NCBI RefSeq assembly: GCF_000374545.1
Contig: NZ_KB894582.1
Coordinates: 248,001 to 312,000 of the forward strand
DNA: 64,000 nucleotides
Source: Anaeromusa acidaminophila DSM 3853
GTDB lineage: Bacteria > Bacillota > Negativicutes > Anaeromusales > Anaeromusaceae
Reading direction: 5' to 3'
In this document: positions 1 through 8,186 of the stretch, piece by piece
Numbering within the stretch: the first letter of the stretch is position 1
How the letters are laid out: every line of letters starts with the position of its first letter
The notes under the pieces: generated by a model
Seen by the model: only the letters and a program-made list of their open reading frames with translations
Databases searched by the model: none
What the model was told of the DNA's origin: nothing
Made by a program: the position numbers and the translations under genes

Positions 1-1156
1 CTAGCTGCCGGTCGCCGCGGGCGCCTACCTGCACCGTGCGCTGTTCGATTTTGTTATTGCCGTTGATGACAAACACATAGGTTTGGCCGTTCTTTTCTAA
101 TAGAGCTTCCTTGGGAATGACCAAAGCCTGTTGGCGAAGGGGTAATTGTAAAACTACGCGGGAAAAGAGACCGCCGCGCAGAGTGGCCGGCAAGGGGGGC
201 AAAAGGGAAATGCGCAAAGAAAACGCCAGTGTCTGGGTATCAATAGACGGGCTGATGTAGGTAATGGTCCCCGGCAGAGATTGGCCCAGCGCTTCTAGCT
301 GCACTTGTACCGGCATGCCCAGGGAAAGGGCGGCTAAATCGCTTTCAGCTACTTGGCAGTCGACATACATTTGGCTGTTGTCAACAATGCTCAGCAGTTT
401 TTGGCCTGCAGCTGCCAGATTGCCCACTTCCGCCTGACGATAGCCGATGGTGCCGGAGCGAGGCGCGCGCAGCAGCAGATCAGAACGCTGTTTTTCCATG
501 GCTTGTACGGTATGTTGCGCTTTTTGAGCTGCCGCCTGGGAGGACTGAATAGAGGCGGCCTGGCCGTTTTGCATTTGGTTAGCAAGGGCGTCTAAGGCGC
601 CTTTGGCGTCGGCGGTTTGCTGCTGGATAGATTCCAACTGTTCCAGAGAAATGCCGCCTACATTGTAGAGGCGTTGGGAACGTTGTTCTGTTGCTGCCGC
701 TTTGCGGTAATCCGCCTGGGCCTTTTCGTAGTTGGCATAGAAAGAGGCTTGGGTTGTAATGGCGTCTGCAGAGGCTTGGCTGTAAGCCGCTTGGTTCTGG
801 GCAATCGAAATATCCGCATCTTGCGTATCTTGAACCAGTAAAATATCTCCTTCCGCGACTTGCTGCCCTAGCTCCACATTAACCGCTAGAATCCGTCCTT
901 GGTATTTTGCGGCTAAATCGACTTGGGAGAGAGGAACCGTTTGTCCGGTTAAGGAAATGCGCTTGTAAAGATCAGCGCGGCTGATGGTGAGCATGTCAAC
1001 GGTGGTCTGCTGTTTGCCGCTGGTGTCGCGCGGCGCGTCTTTGGCGGTAAGTAGGTAAATTCCTCCGGCCAATACCAGTAACAGCAGAAAAAAGCCAAGG
1101 CCTTTTTGGGCCTGTTTATTTGTATGTAAGATGGTTTTTAGTTTTGCTACGTTCAT
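1..1156 (-). CDS. HlyD/RND-type efflux periplasmic adaptor, C-terminus cut by window edge
   Basis: The reading frame is open from an ATG at 1156 to the left edge (at least 385 residues), so the 3' end is missing. The protein starts with a short basic stretch and one hydrophobic membrane anchor (about residues 19-40, GFFLLLLLVLAGG), then a lipoyl/biotinyl-type half-motif, a long Ala/Gln-rich helical hairpin (about 120-215) and the second lipoyl half (RAPRSGTIGYRQAEVG), then a beta-barrel region. This is the order of membrane-fusion proteins that link an inner-membrane pump to an outer-membrane channel. The pump (RND or ABC) would lie outside the window, so substrate is unknown. A PhoB-type promoter lies at 1296-1327 on the same strand, leaving a leader of about 130 nt. 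Family assignment is firm; subfamily is not. Confidence 0.85.
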   Translation of the reverse strand, partial: MNVAKLKTILHTNKQAQKGLGFFLLLLVLAGGIYLLTAKDAPRDTSGKQQTTVDMLTISRADLYKRISLTGQTVPLSQVDLAAKYQGRILAVNVELGQQVAEGDILLVQDTQDADISIAQNQAAYSQASADAITTQASFYANYEKAQADYRKAAATEQRSQRLYNVGGISLEQLESIQQQTADAKGALDALANQMQNGQAASIQSSQAAAQKAQHTVQAMEKQRSDLLLRAPRSGTIGYRQAEVGNLAAAGQKLLSIVDNSQMYVDCQVAESDLAALSLGMPVQVQLEALGQSLPGTITYISPSIDTQTLAFSLRISLLPPLPATLRGGLFSRVVLQLPLRQQALVIPKEALLEKNGQTYVFVINGNNKIEQRTVQVGARGDRQL

Positions 1157-1295
1157 GGGATCATTGCTCCTCTCCGGTGATTTTCATTTTTATCATAGCA
1201 TTGAATAGAGACGCAAACAATAAGTTGCTTAAGCAACTAAAATCAAAAACTAACATAGAACTGGAGATTAATGGTAAATTATTGATTTTACGCTT

Positions 1296-1327
1296 ATCTT
1301 ACCACAAAAACGTGACGGTTTTGTGAC
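1296..1327 (-). promoter_or_regulatory. PhoB/OmpR-type activator promoter of the adaptor gene
   Basis: On the minus strand the repeats GTCAC (1327-1323) and GTCAC (1316-1312) are exactly 11 nt apart, and 10 nt further is a -10 box TAAGAT (1301-1296). There is no -35 box, which is the layout of promoters activated by OmpR/PhoB-family regulators. The same geometry recurs at 7377-7419 and 62874-62905. The likely regulator is the response regulator encoded at 7518; that link is inferred. Confidence 0.55.
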
Positions 1328-1349
1328 AATGCGTAGACAGAAAAACGAA

Positions 1350-1390
1350 AAACCGATCTTATTACCGGCAAGCGGCAATAAGATCGGTTT
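1350..1390 (-). terminator. Rho-independent terminator of the chemoreceptor gene
   Basis: Perfect 14-bp stem (1350-1363 with 1377-1390) and a 13-nt loop. Read on the minus strand it is followed by TTTTTCGTTTTT. It lies 23 nt after the chemoreceptor stop codon and separates it from the adaptor promoter. Confidence 0.85.
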
Positions 1391-1413
1391 CATTCTTTAA
1401 AGCAAGCGAGAAG

Positions 1414-3132
1414 TTAGACTTTAAACTCGTGTACTCTGGCGGAAAGCTGCTCCGCCAGTTGGGCTAATTCACGTCCGGCCGAGGCCACTTCATCCATCGA
1501 AGAAGCTTGCTCTTCCATGGCGGAGGATACCTGCTGGATTTCGCTGTTAATATGGTGAGTCGCTTCGTCAATTTGCGCTGCCGAATCGACGATGCTTTGG
1601 GATCCCTTAGCGGTTTCATCGACGGCGCGGCTGATTTCCTGCATTTCTGCAGCTAGGTTTTCAATGGAGGCGACAATTTCGGAGAATTGTCTGCCTGCGG
1701 CGTCAACGCTAGTGGCGCCATCCAACAGAACGGAACTTGCATTATTCGTAGTAGCAAGCGCTTGGGTCATGCTGCGTTCGTTTTCGGCAATCAATTCACC
1801 GATATTACCGGCTGCTTTGGCGCTGTCTTCGGCTAATTTGCGTACTTCTTCGGCAACGACGGCAAAGCCGCGTCCGGCTTCGCCGGCCCGGGCCGCTTCA
1901 ATTGCTGCGTTTAGCGCCAAGAGATTAGTCTGGTCGGCAATGGCGGTAATGACGCCGACAATTTCCGCGATCTTTTTAGAGCCTGCTTCTAGCTGGGTCA
2001 TTGTTTCTTTGACGGCTGCGGAATTTTGAGCGGCGTCTTGGATTTTATGTACGGCTTCCCGAACGGCGGCGCCGCCGTCTTCGGCCGTTTTGGCGGCTGC
2101 GGCCGCTTCTTGAGCTAGATTTTCTACGGTAGCCGAAACTTCCTGGGTGCTGGCGGAAATTTCTTGAATGGCTGCCGAGGTTTTTTCTACGTGCCGCTGC
2201 TGGCATTGGGCCGCTTCGGCGACAATGGACAGAGAGGCTGTAATTTGCTGCGCTGCTTCAGCGCATTGCGCTTCGTTAGCGGTTAATTCTTCCGCCGCAG
2301 CGGCAACTTGATCCGCGGAAGTGATGGAAGTGCTCACTAAATGACGCAGTTTTCCTTGCATACCGTTAAAAGAATGGGTTAGCTGGCCGATTTCGTCTTG
2401 CCCTTCAATAGCGAGGTCTTTACCGGATAAATCGCCTGCAGCTACATCGCCGGCGCGGCGAGTAACCGCTTGCAGGGAAGAAGAAATATGTCCTGCTAAC
2501 CAGAAGGAAAAACAAGCGCCGCAGAAAAGAGCGGCCAGGGAAAAGCCCAACAGCAGCCAACGGCTGCGCGAAGTCATGGCTTCGGCGCGTTCTTTGGCGA
2601 TAAGAGCGCTTTGTTCGGCGTGATCATTTAAAGTGAGCAGCAGTTCATTAGCTTTATCTAGATTAGGCTGCGCTTGAGAAAAGTAAGTAGACCAAGCGGC
2701 TGCGTGTTGTCCTGAGTTTCGCAGCTCAAAAGCGTTCTGGCGGGCGGTAAGCGCTTTTTGATTGGCCTCTTTTGCTTGTGTCAGCAAATTTCGGTCTTCC
2801 GGACTTAAGTCGACTTTTTCCAAACGAGCGATAAGCTCTGTACGGGTTTGCGAATATTTCTCCGATTTTTTTAGTAAGTCCGTCTGCTGTTCTTGGTTTA
2901 AGGGCGCTAACAAATAGGTGGTAATCGATACTTCAATGCCGCGGGTATAGGTGCGAATGGCGTTGACCAAGGACGCTTGCTGCATTTCCTTGGCGTGCAG
3001 TGAATTCAATTCCTCCGTCAACTGATTCGTTACATAGAGTCCTACCGCGCTGCTTAAAACCAGAAATAGTCCCAACAGTCCAGCGACGCTAAGCACTTTT
3101 AAACGTATGTTCCAATCGTGAAAAGCTGACAT
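1414..3132 (-). CDS. Methyl-accepting chemotaxis protein
   Basis: A 572-residue transmembrane chemoreceptor. TM1 is at about 12-34, followed by a helical extracytoplasmic sensor of about 155 residues (four-helix-bundle type), TM2 at about 191-214, a HAMP linker to about 265, then the cytoplasmic signalling domain. The hairpin tip carries the highly conserved [20 protein letters not shown] followed by [16 protein letters not shown] (about 396-432). It should control CheA through CheW. Ligand is unknown. The start is supported by GGAGG ten nt upstream. It lies 29 nt after the HD-GYP gene on the same strand, so the two are probably co-transcribed. No C-terminal CheR-docking pentapeptide is visible (ends VHEFKV). 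Confidence 0.93.
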   Translation of the reverse strand: MSAFHDWNIRLKVLSVAGLLGLFLVLSSAVGLYVTNQLTEELNSLHAKEMQQASLVNAIRTYTRGIEVSITTYLLAPLNQEQQTDLLKKSEKYSQTRTELIARLEKVDLSPEDRNLLTQAKEANQKALTARQNAFELRNSGQHAAAWSTYFSQAQPNLDKANELLLTLNDHAEQSALIAKERAEAMTSRSRWLLLGFSLAALFCGACFSFWLAGHISSSLQAVTRRAGDVAAGDLSGKDLAIEGQDEIGQLTHSFNGMQGKLRHLVSTSITSADQVAAAAEELTANEAQCAEAAQQITASLSIVAEAAQCQQRHVEKTSAAIQEISASTQEVSATVENLAQEAAAAAKTAEDGGAAVREAVHKIQDAAQNSAAVKETMTQLEAGSKKIAEIVGVITAIADQTNLLALNAAIEAARAGEAGRGFAVVAEEVRKLAEDSAKAAGNIGELIAENERSMTQALATTNNASSVLLDGATSVDAAGRQFSEIVASIENLAAEMQEISRAVDETAKGSQSIVDSAAQIDEATHHINSEIQQVSSAMEEQASSMDEVASAGRELAQLAEQLSARVHEFKV

Positions 3133-3161
3133 AGTTGAACACCTCCAGGCGTAAAGCCAAT

Positions 3162-4115
3162 TTAATGAATATCGGGTAACGAGAGCAGGCAGTCAACTAT
3201 TTGTCCATCAAATTGGCTGTCGCGTCCCTGTTGGATAATGGAAAGAGCCTGTTCCGTTGACAGGGCTGTACGGTAGACTCGGTGTGCGGTGAGCGCTTCA
3301 AAAACATCGGCTACACTAAGAATGCGCGCTAGAAAAGGAATTTCGTCACCGCTGCGTTTGGTAGGATAGCCGTTGCCGTTCATCCACTCGTGATGGTAGA
3401 GAACATAGTCGGCAAGGTGTGCAAAACGGTTCACTTTGCACAGCACATCGTAGCCGATGCGCGGGTGTTCCTGAATTTGCAAGCGTTCTGTTTCGGTAAG
3501 ACGGCCTGGCTTTAAGAGAACAGACTCCGGGATGCCGATTTTCCCGATGTCGTGCAAAAGAGCGGCCGTAGAAAGATCATCCAACTGAGAGGAAGATAAG
3601 CCTAACTGTTGTCCCAACTTAAGGGCGATGGCGCAGGTATTGGCGGAATGACGTCCTGTATAGGCATCACGTTTTTCAATGAGTTCTGCAAAAGCGAAAA
3701 TGGTTTGTGTAAAGGTCGTTTCGTTATCTTGCTGCAAGGTCAAAGTAGCGGTAGTATCTAGATCTACCTCAAGCACATAGGCAATTTCACCGTTGCCGGC
3801 AAAGACGGGAATGGCTGTTTGCTCCAGCCGGACTAAACGCTGGTCTTCTGTAAAGTTCAGCTTTTCTTGCTTTTCCACGCGTCCGCTGGCAAATGCCTGC
3901 GCAACGGCGCACTGCGGACACGGTTCGGGACGTCCGATCCATTCGTAGCAGCGCCGGGCGTACGCTTCCGGCGGTGTTGGACCGTTGCTGCGGACAGCCG
4001 CGGCGTTGCGGTATAGTATGTAATAATTACGGTCTATTTTTGAGACCGGACAAGGAAATTGATCGAGGAGGCTTTCCGCTATGGGCAGCGGTAAGGACAT
4101 AAAAGAAGCGGGCAT
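3162..4115 (-). CDS. PAS-like plus HD-GYP domain protein (putative c-di-GMP phosphodiesterase)
   Basis: 317 residues from the ATG at 4115, which follows a strong AGGAGAA site at 6-nt spacing; a longer reading frame to 4190 would begin inside the terminator hairpin at 4168-4200 and is not accepted. The N-terminal 130 residues look like a PAS fold with a cysteine cluster ([14 protein letters not shown]), a pattern seen in redox- or metal-responsive PAS domains. The C-terminal HD-GYP domain shows [21 protein letters not shown] and [12 protein letters not shown], all standard metal-binding and GYP signature parts, so the enzyme is probably active in degrading cyclic di-GMP. No membrane segment is seen. 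It precedes a chemoreceptor gene, which suggests a role in motility control. Confidence 0.88.
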   Translation of the reverse strand: MPASFMSLPLPIAESLLDQFPCPVSKIDRNYYILYRNAAAVRSNGPTPPEAYARRCYEWIGRPEPCPQCAVAQAFASGRVEKQEKLNFTEDQRLVRLEQTAIPVFAGNGEIAYVLEVDLDTTATLTLQQDNETTFTQTIFAFAELIEKRDAYTGRHSANTCAIALKLGQQLGLSSSQLDDLSTAALLHDIGKIGIPESVLLKPGRLTETERLQIQEHPRIGYDVLCKVNRFAHLADYVLYHHEWMNGNGYPTKRSGDEIPFLARILSVADVFEALTAHRVYRTALSTEQALSIIQQGRDSQFDGQIVDCLLSLPDIH

Positions 4116-4167
4116 ACCTATTTCTCCTGCTGAAATGTGTAGAATCATTAAAAAAATGTTGAAAAAA

Positions 4168-4200
4168 GAAGCTCGTATTGTGTGCCACAATAAGAGCTTC
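4168..4200 (-). terminator. Rho-independent terminator of the MacAB-like operon
   Basis: 15-bp stem with one mismatch and a 3-nt loop (GAAGCTC...GAGCTTC ends), followed on the minus strand by TTTTTTC. It lies 120 nt downstream of the ABC permease stop and before the HD-GYP start, and so separates the two transcription units. Confidence 0.88.
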
Positions 4201-4321
4201 GCAGAGTATAAATTAGTAAATATATGTTCAGTATAGCATACATAGGATGATTGAACTAGAAAACAGAGGCGAAAATACCAAAGAAGTACTATTCGGAATT
4301 AACAGAAAAGATGGCGGGCGC

Positions 4322-5542
4322 TTATTCATAACGCAAAGCGTCAATGGGATCTAAGAGCGCGGCTTTTCTAGCGGGATAGATACCGAAGAAAAGGCCGATC
4401 AAGACCGTAATACCGAAAGAGGCGCCGATGGAGAGGGGCGAAATAACGGTTTGCCAGCCGACAACGGAAGTAATGACATACGCAGCGCCGATGCCTAAAA
4501 AGATACCGACTAAGCCGCCGCTAACGCTGACCACCATAGCTTCAATGAGAAATTGCAACAAAATATTGCCATAGGTGGCGCCAATGGCTTTACGAATACC
4601 AATTTCCCGTGTGCGTTCGGTGACCGATACCAACATGATGTTCATAATGCCAATGCCGCCGACCAGTAGGGAAATGGCCGCAATAGCTCCTAGGAAAATA
4701 GTAATGGTGCCGGTTGTTTCCTGCATGGTGCTCATTAATGCCGTCAAATTACGTACCGTAAAGTCATTTTCCGCGGCTGCCGTTAAGCGATGGCGCGAAC
4801 GCAAAAGAGCGGTAATATCTTCTTGGGCTTTGTCTAATAAATCTTCACTTTCCATTTGAACGCTGATCGAGTGGATATAGGTAATGCCCAGCAGTCGTTC
4901 CTGGGCGGTTGTAATAGGAATGATGGCAATGTCATCTTGATCTTGTCCCATGGAAGACTGGCCCTTGGCGTCTAGGACGCCGATGACGCGGAAAGGGGCC
5001 TTGTCAATGCGAATCATCTTGCCAACGGCGGAAGCGTTGCCAAAAAGATTGGTGGCAACTGTATTGCCCAGCACCACTACCCGGGCCCGGTCAGCTTCGT
5101 CTCGGCTGCTGATGAAGGAGCCCGAGGCCAGTGTATAGCTGCGGATGGCTTGTTGGTCCGGCGTCGTGCCTTGCACCGAGGTTTTCCAGTTTTGATTGCC
5201 GTAAACCAATTGATAGGAGGAACTGACTGCCGGCGCAACATTGGCGATACCGCTGACCGATTTTCCAATGGCTTTGGCGTCGCTGTAAGTAAGGGTGATG
5301 TTGGAACCAGCTGCTTGGCGTACGCCGCCGCCGGCGGAAGAACTGGCGCCAGGCATGACGACAAGAAGATTGCTGCCTAGGCTGGAAATCGAAGATTGGA
5401 CTTTTTGCTGCACTCCAAGACCAATGGAAATCATGGCAATAACGGCGCCGACGCCAATGATAATGCCCAGCATGGTCAGGGCGGTGCGCAGTTTATTGGC
5501 AATTAGGCCTTCCCAGGCAATGAGTATGCTTTCCCAAAACAT
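4322..5542 (-). CDS. MacB-like ABC transporter permease
   Basis: 406 residues in the MacB_PCD + FtsX arrangement: an N-terminal TM helix (about 18-40, LGIIIGVGAVIAMISIG), a large extracytoplasmic domain of about 230 residues, then three TM helices in the C-terminal third (FLGAIAAISLLVGGIGIMNIMLVSVTERTREIGIRKAIGA is the conserved FtsX block, split here by its TM). Unlike E. coli MacB the ATPase is a separate protein, as in B. subtilis YknXYZ. It lies 2 nt downstream of the ATPase gene. It most likely drives tripartite efflux of a peptide, antibiotic or envelope compound together with the adaptor at 6248. Confidence 0.92.
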   Translation of the reverse strand: MFWESILIAWEGLIANKLRTALTMLGIIIGVGAVIAMISIGLGVQQKVQSSISSLGSNLLVVMPGASSSAGGGVRQAAGSNITLTYSDAKAIGKSVSGIANVAPAVSSSYQLVYGNQNWKTSVQGTTPDQQAIRSYTLASGSFISSRDEADRARVVVLGNTVATNLFGNASAVGKMIRIDKAPFRVIGVLDAKGQSSMGQDQDDIAIIPITTAQERLLGITYIHSISVQMESEDLLDKAQEDITALLRSRHRLTAAAENDFTVRNLTALMSTMQETTGTITIFLGAIAAISLLVGGIGIMNIMLVSVTERTREIGIRKAIGATYGNILLQFLIEAMVVSVSGGLVGIFLGIGAAYVITSVVGWQTVISPLSIGASFGITVLIGLFFGIYPARKAALLDPIDALRYE

Positions 5543-5544
5543 AG

Positions 5545-6237
5545 TTAGGCCTCCTTTCCGCGCTGTGTGTCTTGCACGACTTGGCCGTCGCGCATTTGAA
5601 CGGTGCGCAGCGCATAGGCGGCAATATCCGGCTCATGAGTGACCATGATTAGTGTTCGGCCTTGCTGATGCAAGGCGGTGAAAATATCCATAATTTCCAA
5701 GCTGGATTTGGTATCTAAGTTGCCGGTGGGCTCGTCGGCAATGAGAATGGGCGGATCGTTAACAAGAGCCCTGGCGATGGCGACCCGCTGGCGTTGGCCG
5801 CCGGAGAGCTCATTCGGCCGATGGTGCATGCGATCGGCGAGGCCGACTTTTTCCAAATGATGTGCTGCGCGCGCTAGTCTTTCTTTTTTTGGCGCATTAG
5901 CATACACCAAAGGCAGGGCCACATTTTGCAGGGCCGACATGCGCGGCAGCAGATTGAAGTTTTGGAAAACAAAGCCCAATTTGGCGTTGCGCACAGCGGC
6001 AAGAGCGGATTCGTCCAATGTGGCTACTTCCTTGCCTTCCAACTGATAAGAGCCGCTCGTGGGGCGGTCCAGGCAGCCGACAATATTCATTAGCGTGGAC
6101 TTGCCGGAGCCGGAAGAACCGATAATGGCGACAAATTCGCCTGTATCAATTTGCAAGCTGACATGGTTTAGGGCATGAACGGAGGTATCGCCCATATGAT
6201 ACGTTTTGGTGATGTCCTTCAAAACAATAATACTCAT
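5545..6237 (-). CDS. MacB/LolD-type ABC transporter ATP-binding protein
   Basis: 230 residues from ATG 6237, chosen because AAGGAG lies 8 nt upstream; the longer frame to 6348 overlaps the adaptor coding region. Shows Walker [11 protein letters not shown]-loop VFQNFNLLP, signature [15 protein letters not shown], Walker [13 protein letters not shown] and the switch histidine in MVTHEPD. The NFNLLPRM and NLDTKSS features are typical of the MacB/LolD/FtsE subfamily. It powers the permease encoded immediately downstream. Confidence 0.95.
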   Translation of the reverse strand: MSIIVLKDITKTYHMGDTSVHALNHVSLQIDTGEFVAIIGSSGSGKSTLMNIVGCLDRPTSGSYQLEGKEVATLDESALAAVRNAKLGFVFQNFNLLPRMSALQNVALPLVYANAPKKERLARAAHHLEKVGLADRMHHRPNELSGGQRQRVAIARALVNDPPILIADEPTGNLDTKSSLEIMDIFTALHQQGRTLIMVTHEPDIAAYALRTVQMRDGQVVQDTQRGKEA

Positions 6238-6247
6238 GACGCGCTCC

Positions 6248-7348
6248 TTAAATGCGAGGCGGCGGTCCCTGATTGCCGCTGGCGGTTTTGGCCTTGACCG
6301 TGGGCAAGACGACTTGCATTCCTTCTTCCAAACCGCTAATGATTTCAATTTTCTCGTCGTTGCTCAGGCCGGTTTCAACGGCTAAAGTGACTATTTTCCC
6401 GTCTTGCAGCACTTGCACGGTTTTGCGGCCGTTTTCTTCTTTGATAGCGCCGGACGGAACGGCAAGTACTTGCTCACGTTGCGAAATAAGAATGGTTACC
6501 CGCGCGGTCATGGTGGGGAATAACAGGCCTTCAGCCGAGTCTACATCTACATAGACCGGATAGTAAATGACATTGGATGACGTAGTGGCGCTGCGGGAAA
6601 TATTGCTTACAACGCCAGTAAAGGTTCGGTTGGGGTAAGCGTCAACGGTAAAAGACACCTGTTGTCCGTTTTGCACCTTGCCGATGTCGGTTTCGTCCAC
6701 CATAACCTTGATTTGCATTTTAGACATGTCGGCAATGGTCATGATAACTTGAGGCGTAGAAATACCTTGAGCCACTGTTTGACCTGCCGGCGTAGGCTTG
6801 CCGACAACCAGGCCGGTAATAGGGGAGGTAATAACATAGTAGCCGAGCTGGGAAGCGTAGTTGTCGTAGTTAGCTTTAGCTACAAGATAATTGGTGCGGT
6901 CCGCATCAAGCTGTTGTTCTGATTCGCCCCCCCCTGAGGCGAGCTGGCGGCTGCGGGCGTAAATGGATTCGTAGTTGGCAAGCTGCGCCCGGTATTGAGC
7001 CACTTGCGCTTGGAGGCTGCTGTCGTCAAGAACGACCAACACCTGTCCGGCGGAGACCCAGTCATTTTCTTTTACCCGCAGTTCCCGGATCAAGCCGGTT
7101 ACGCGCGAAGAAATATCGACAGAGTTGACAGCGGAAATGGTGCCTGTAGCGGATACTGCGCTTTGAATGGTTTCGCGGCTGACGGATATTGTGTTGACGC
7201 TGGGAACGGAGGCCGCTTTTTGGCGCTCTTGATACCACCAGGCGCCGCCTGCTGCAAAAACGACAATAAGGGCCAAGGCAATAAATTTTTTAGGAACGGC
7301 GTGAAGCGGATTTTTAATGATGGCCACCTCCTGATAAAATGGCCGCAT
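6248..7348 (-). CDS. MacA-like periplasmic adaptor of the ABC efflux system
   Basis: 366 residues if started at the ATG at 7348, 356 if at the ATT at 7318. One TM anchor (FIALALIVVFAAGGAWWYQ), two lipoyl halves flanking a helical hairpin (SVDISSRVTGLIRELRV ... VITSPITGLVVGKPTPAG), then beta-barrel and membrane-proximal domains ending QGPPPRI. It is the first gene of the operon, 10 nt before the ATPase. The ATG at 7348 has no ribosome site, whereas a perfect AGGAGG lies inside the frame 8 nt before an ATT codon (7318-7316) and 5 nt before an ATC; a non-standard start is therefore possible. Homology and context make the efflux-adaptor role clear. Confidence 0.9.
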   Translation of the reverse strand: MRPFYQEVAIIKNPLHAVPKKFIALALIVVFAAGGAWWYQERQKAASVPSVNTISVSRETIQSAVSATGTISAVNSVDISSRVTGLIRELRVKENDWVSAGQVLVVLDDSSLQAQVAQYRAQLANYESIYARSRQLASGGGESEQQLDADRTNYLVAKANYDNYASQLGYYVITSPITGLVVGKPTPAGQTVAQGISTPQVIMTIADMSKMQIKVMVDETDIGKVQNGQQVSFTVDAYPNRTFTGVVSNISRSATTSSNVIYYPVYVDVDSAEGLLFPTMTARVTILISQREQVLAVPSGAIKEENGRKTVQVLQDGKIVTLAVETGLSNDEKIEIISGLEEGMQVVLPTVKAKTASGNQGPPPRI

Positions 7349-7376
7349 AGCGGCAGGGTACTTATGTATATCTTGA

Positions 7377-7419
7377 ATTATGAATCTTCATTGTTACAGT
7401 TTTGTGTCTGTTCTGTGTC
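7377..7419 (-). promoter_or_regulatory. Direct-repeat operator and -10 box of the MacAB-like operon
   Basis: On the minus strand three half-sites GACAC (7419-7415), GACAC (7408-7404) and GTAAC (7397-7393) follow each other with exact 11-nt periodicity, and after 10 nt comes -10 CATAAT (7382-7377). The core ACAAAAC between half-sites two and three matches the site at 1312-1327. This is the expected pattern for a head-to-tail dimer of an OmpR-family regulator; the regulator gene starts 99 bp away on the other strand. Confidence 0.55.
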
Positions 7420-7455
7420 GGTCCTCTGATATTTCGCGCTAAGCCTTCGAGATGG

Positions 7456-7484
7456 TTGATTTTGCCTGCTGAGAACCGTATGCT
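7456..7484 (+). promoter_or_regulatory. Sigma-A promoter of the two-component operon
   Basis: TTGATT (7456-7461), 17-nt spacer, TATGCT (7479-7484), upstream of the regulator ATG at 7518. It lies beside the operator at 7393-7419, so the regulator could also control its own gene. Confidence 0.5.
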
Positions 7485-7517
7485 AAGTAGTAGAAGATGC
7501 AAAAGGAGCGTTGTCAT

Positions 7518-8186
7518 ATGGAACGAACCATCTTGGTAGTGGATGATGAAGAGCGGATGCGCAAGCTAATCGGAGATTTTTTGCGGCGCGAAGGCTATCA
7601 GATAGTAGAAGCTGGCGATGGCCGACAGGCTCTGGAACGGTTGAGCACGGAAAAAGTGGATTTGGTGATTTTAGATGTAATGATGCCGGAACAGGACGGT
7701 TGGACCGTGTGCCGCGAGCTTCGCCGTACCAGCGACATCCCGGTAATTATGCTGACAGCGCGCAGCGAAGAGATGGACCAGCTCTTTGCCTTTGAACTGG
7801 GAGCGGACGAATATGTGACGAAGCCCTTTAGCCCCAAAATTTTGACGGCTCGCGTTAATGCGCTGTTTCGCCGCTTGGATGGCGGCGGGAGAGCTATGCT
7901 GCCGGGCGGCCTTAGTATTGACGCGGCGGCTAGACAGGTATTTGTTGACGGACAGCCGTTGGAACTTAGTCCCAAGGAATATGAGCTGCTCAACTATTTA
8001 GTGGAACATCGGGGGAAAGCGCTCAGTCGTCAACAGATTTTAAACCAAGTTTGGAATTATGACTACTATGGAGACTTGCGTACCGTTGATACTCATATTA
8101 CCCGTTTGCGAGGCAAGCTGGGCGATCAAGCCGCCTTGGTGCAAACCATTCGCGGCTATGGCTATCGTTTTGAGGGGGAACGCTAA
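7518..8186 (+). CDS. OmpR/PhoB-family response regulator
   Basis: 222 residues starting at ATG 7518 (AAGGAG nine nt upstream). Receiver domain at 1-115 with the acidic pair VVDDEE, phospho-acceptor Asp in LVILDVMMP, switch Thr/Ser in IMLTAR and Lys in YVTKPFSP; winged-helix DNA-binding domain at about 125-222 (LSPKEYELLNYLVEHRG, VDTHITRLRGKLG, TIRGYGYRFEG). The downstream kinase overlaps its stop codon by one base. It is probably the regulator of the flanking efflux operons through 11-nt-period direct repeats. Confidence 0.95.
   Translation: MERTILVVDDEERMRKLIGDFLRREGYQIVEAGDGRQALERLSTEKVDLVILDVMMPEQDGWTVCRELRRTSDIPVIMLTARSEEMDQLFAFELGADEYVTKPFSPKILTARVNALFRRLDGGGRAMLPGGLSIDAAARQVFVDGQPLELSPKEYELLNYLVEHRGKALSRQQILNQVWNYDYYGDLRTVDTHITRLRGKLGDQAALVQTIRGYGYRFEGER

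Noticed and set aside
391-841. Small open frames on both strands at 353-841
   Set aside because: They are shadows of the adaptor gene, which is open on the minus strand from 1156 to the window edge with clear lipoyl and hairpin domains.
4113-4190. N-terminal extension of the HD-GYP protein to 4190
   Set aside because: The extension begins within a rho-independent terminator and has no ribosome site; AGGAGAA precedes the ATG at 4115.
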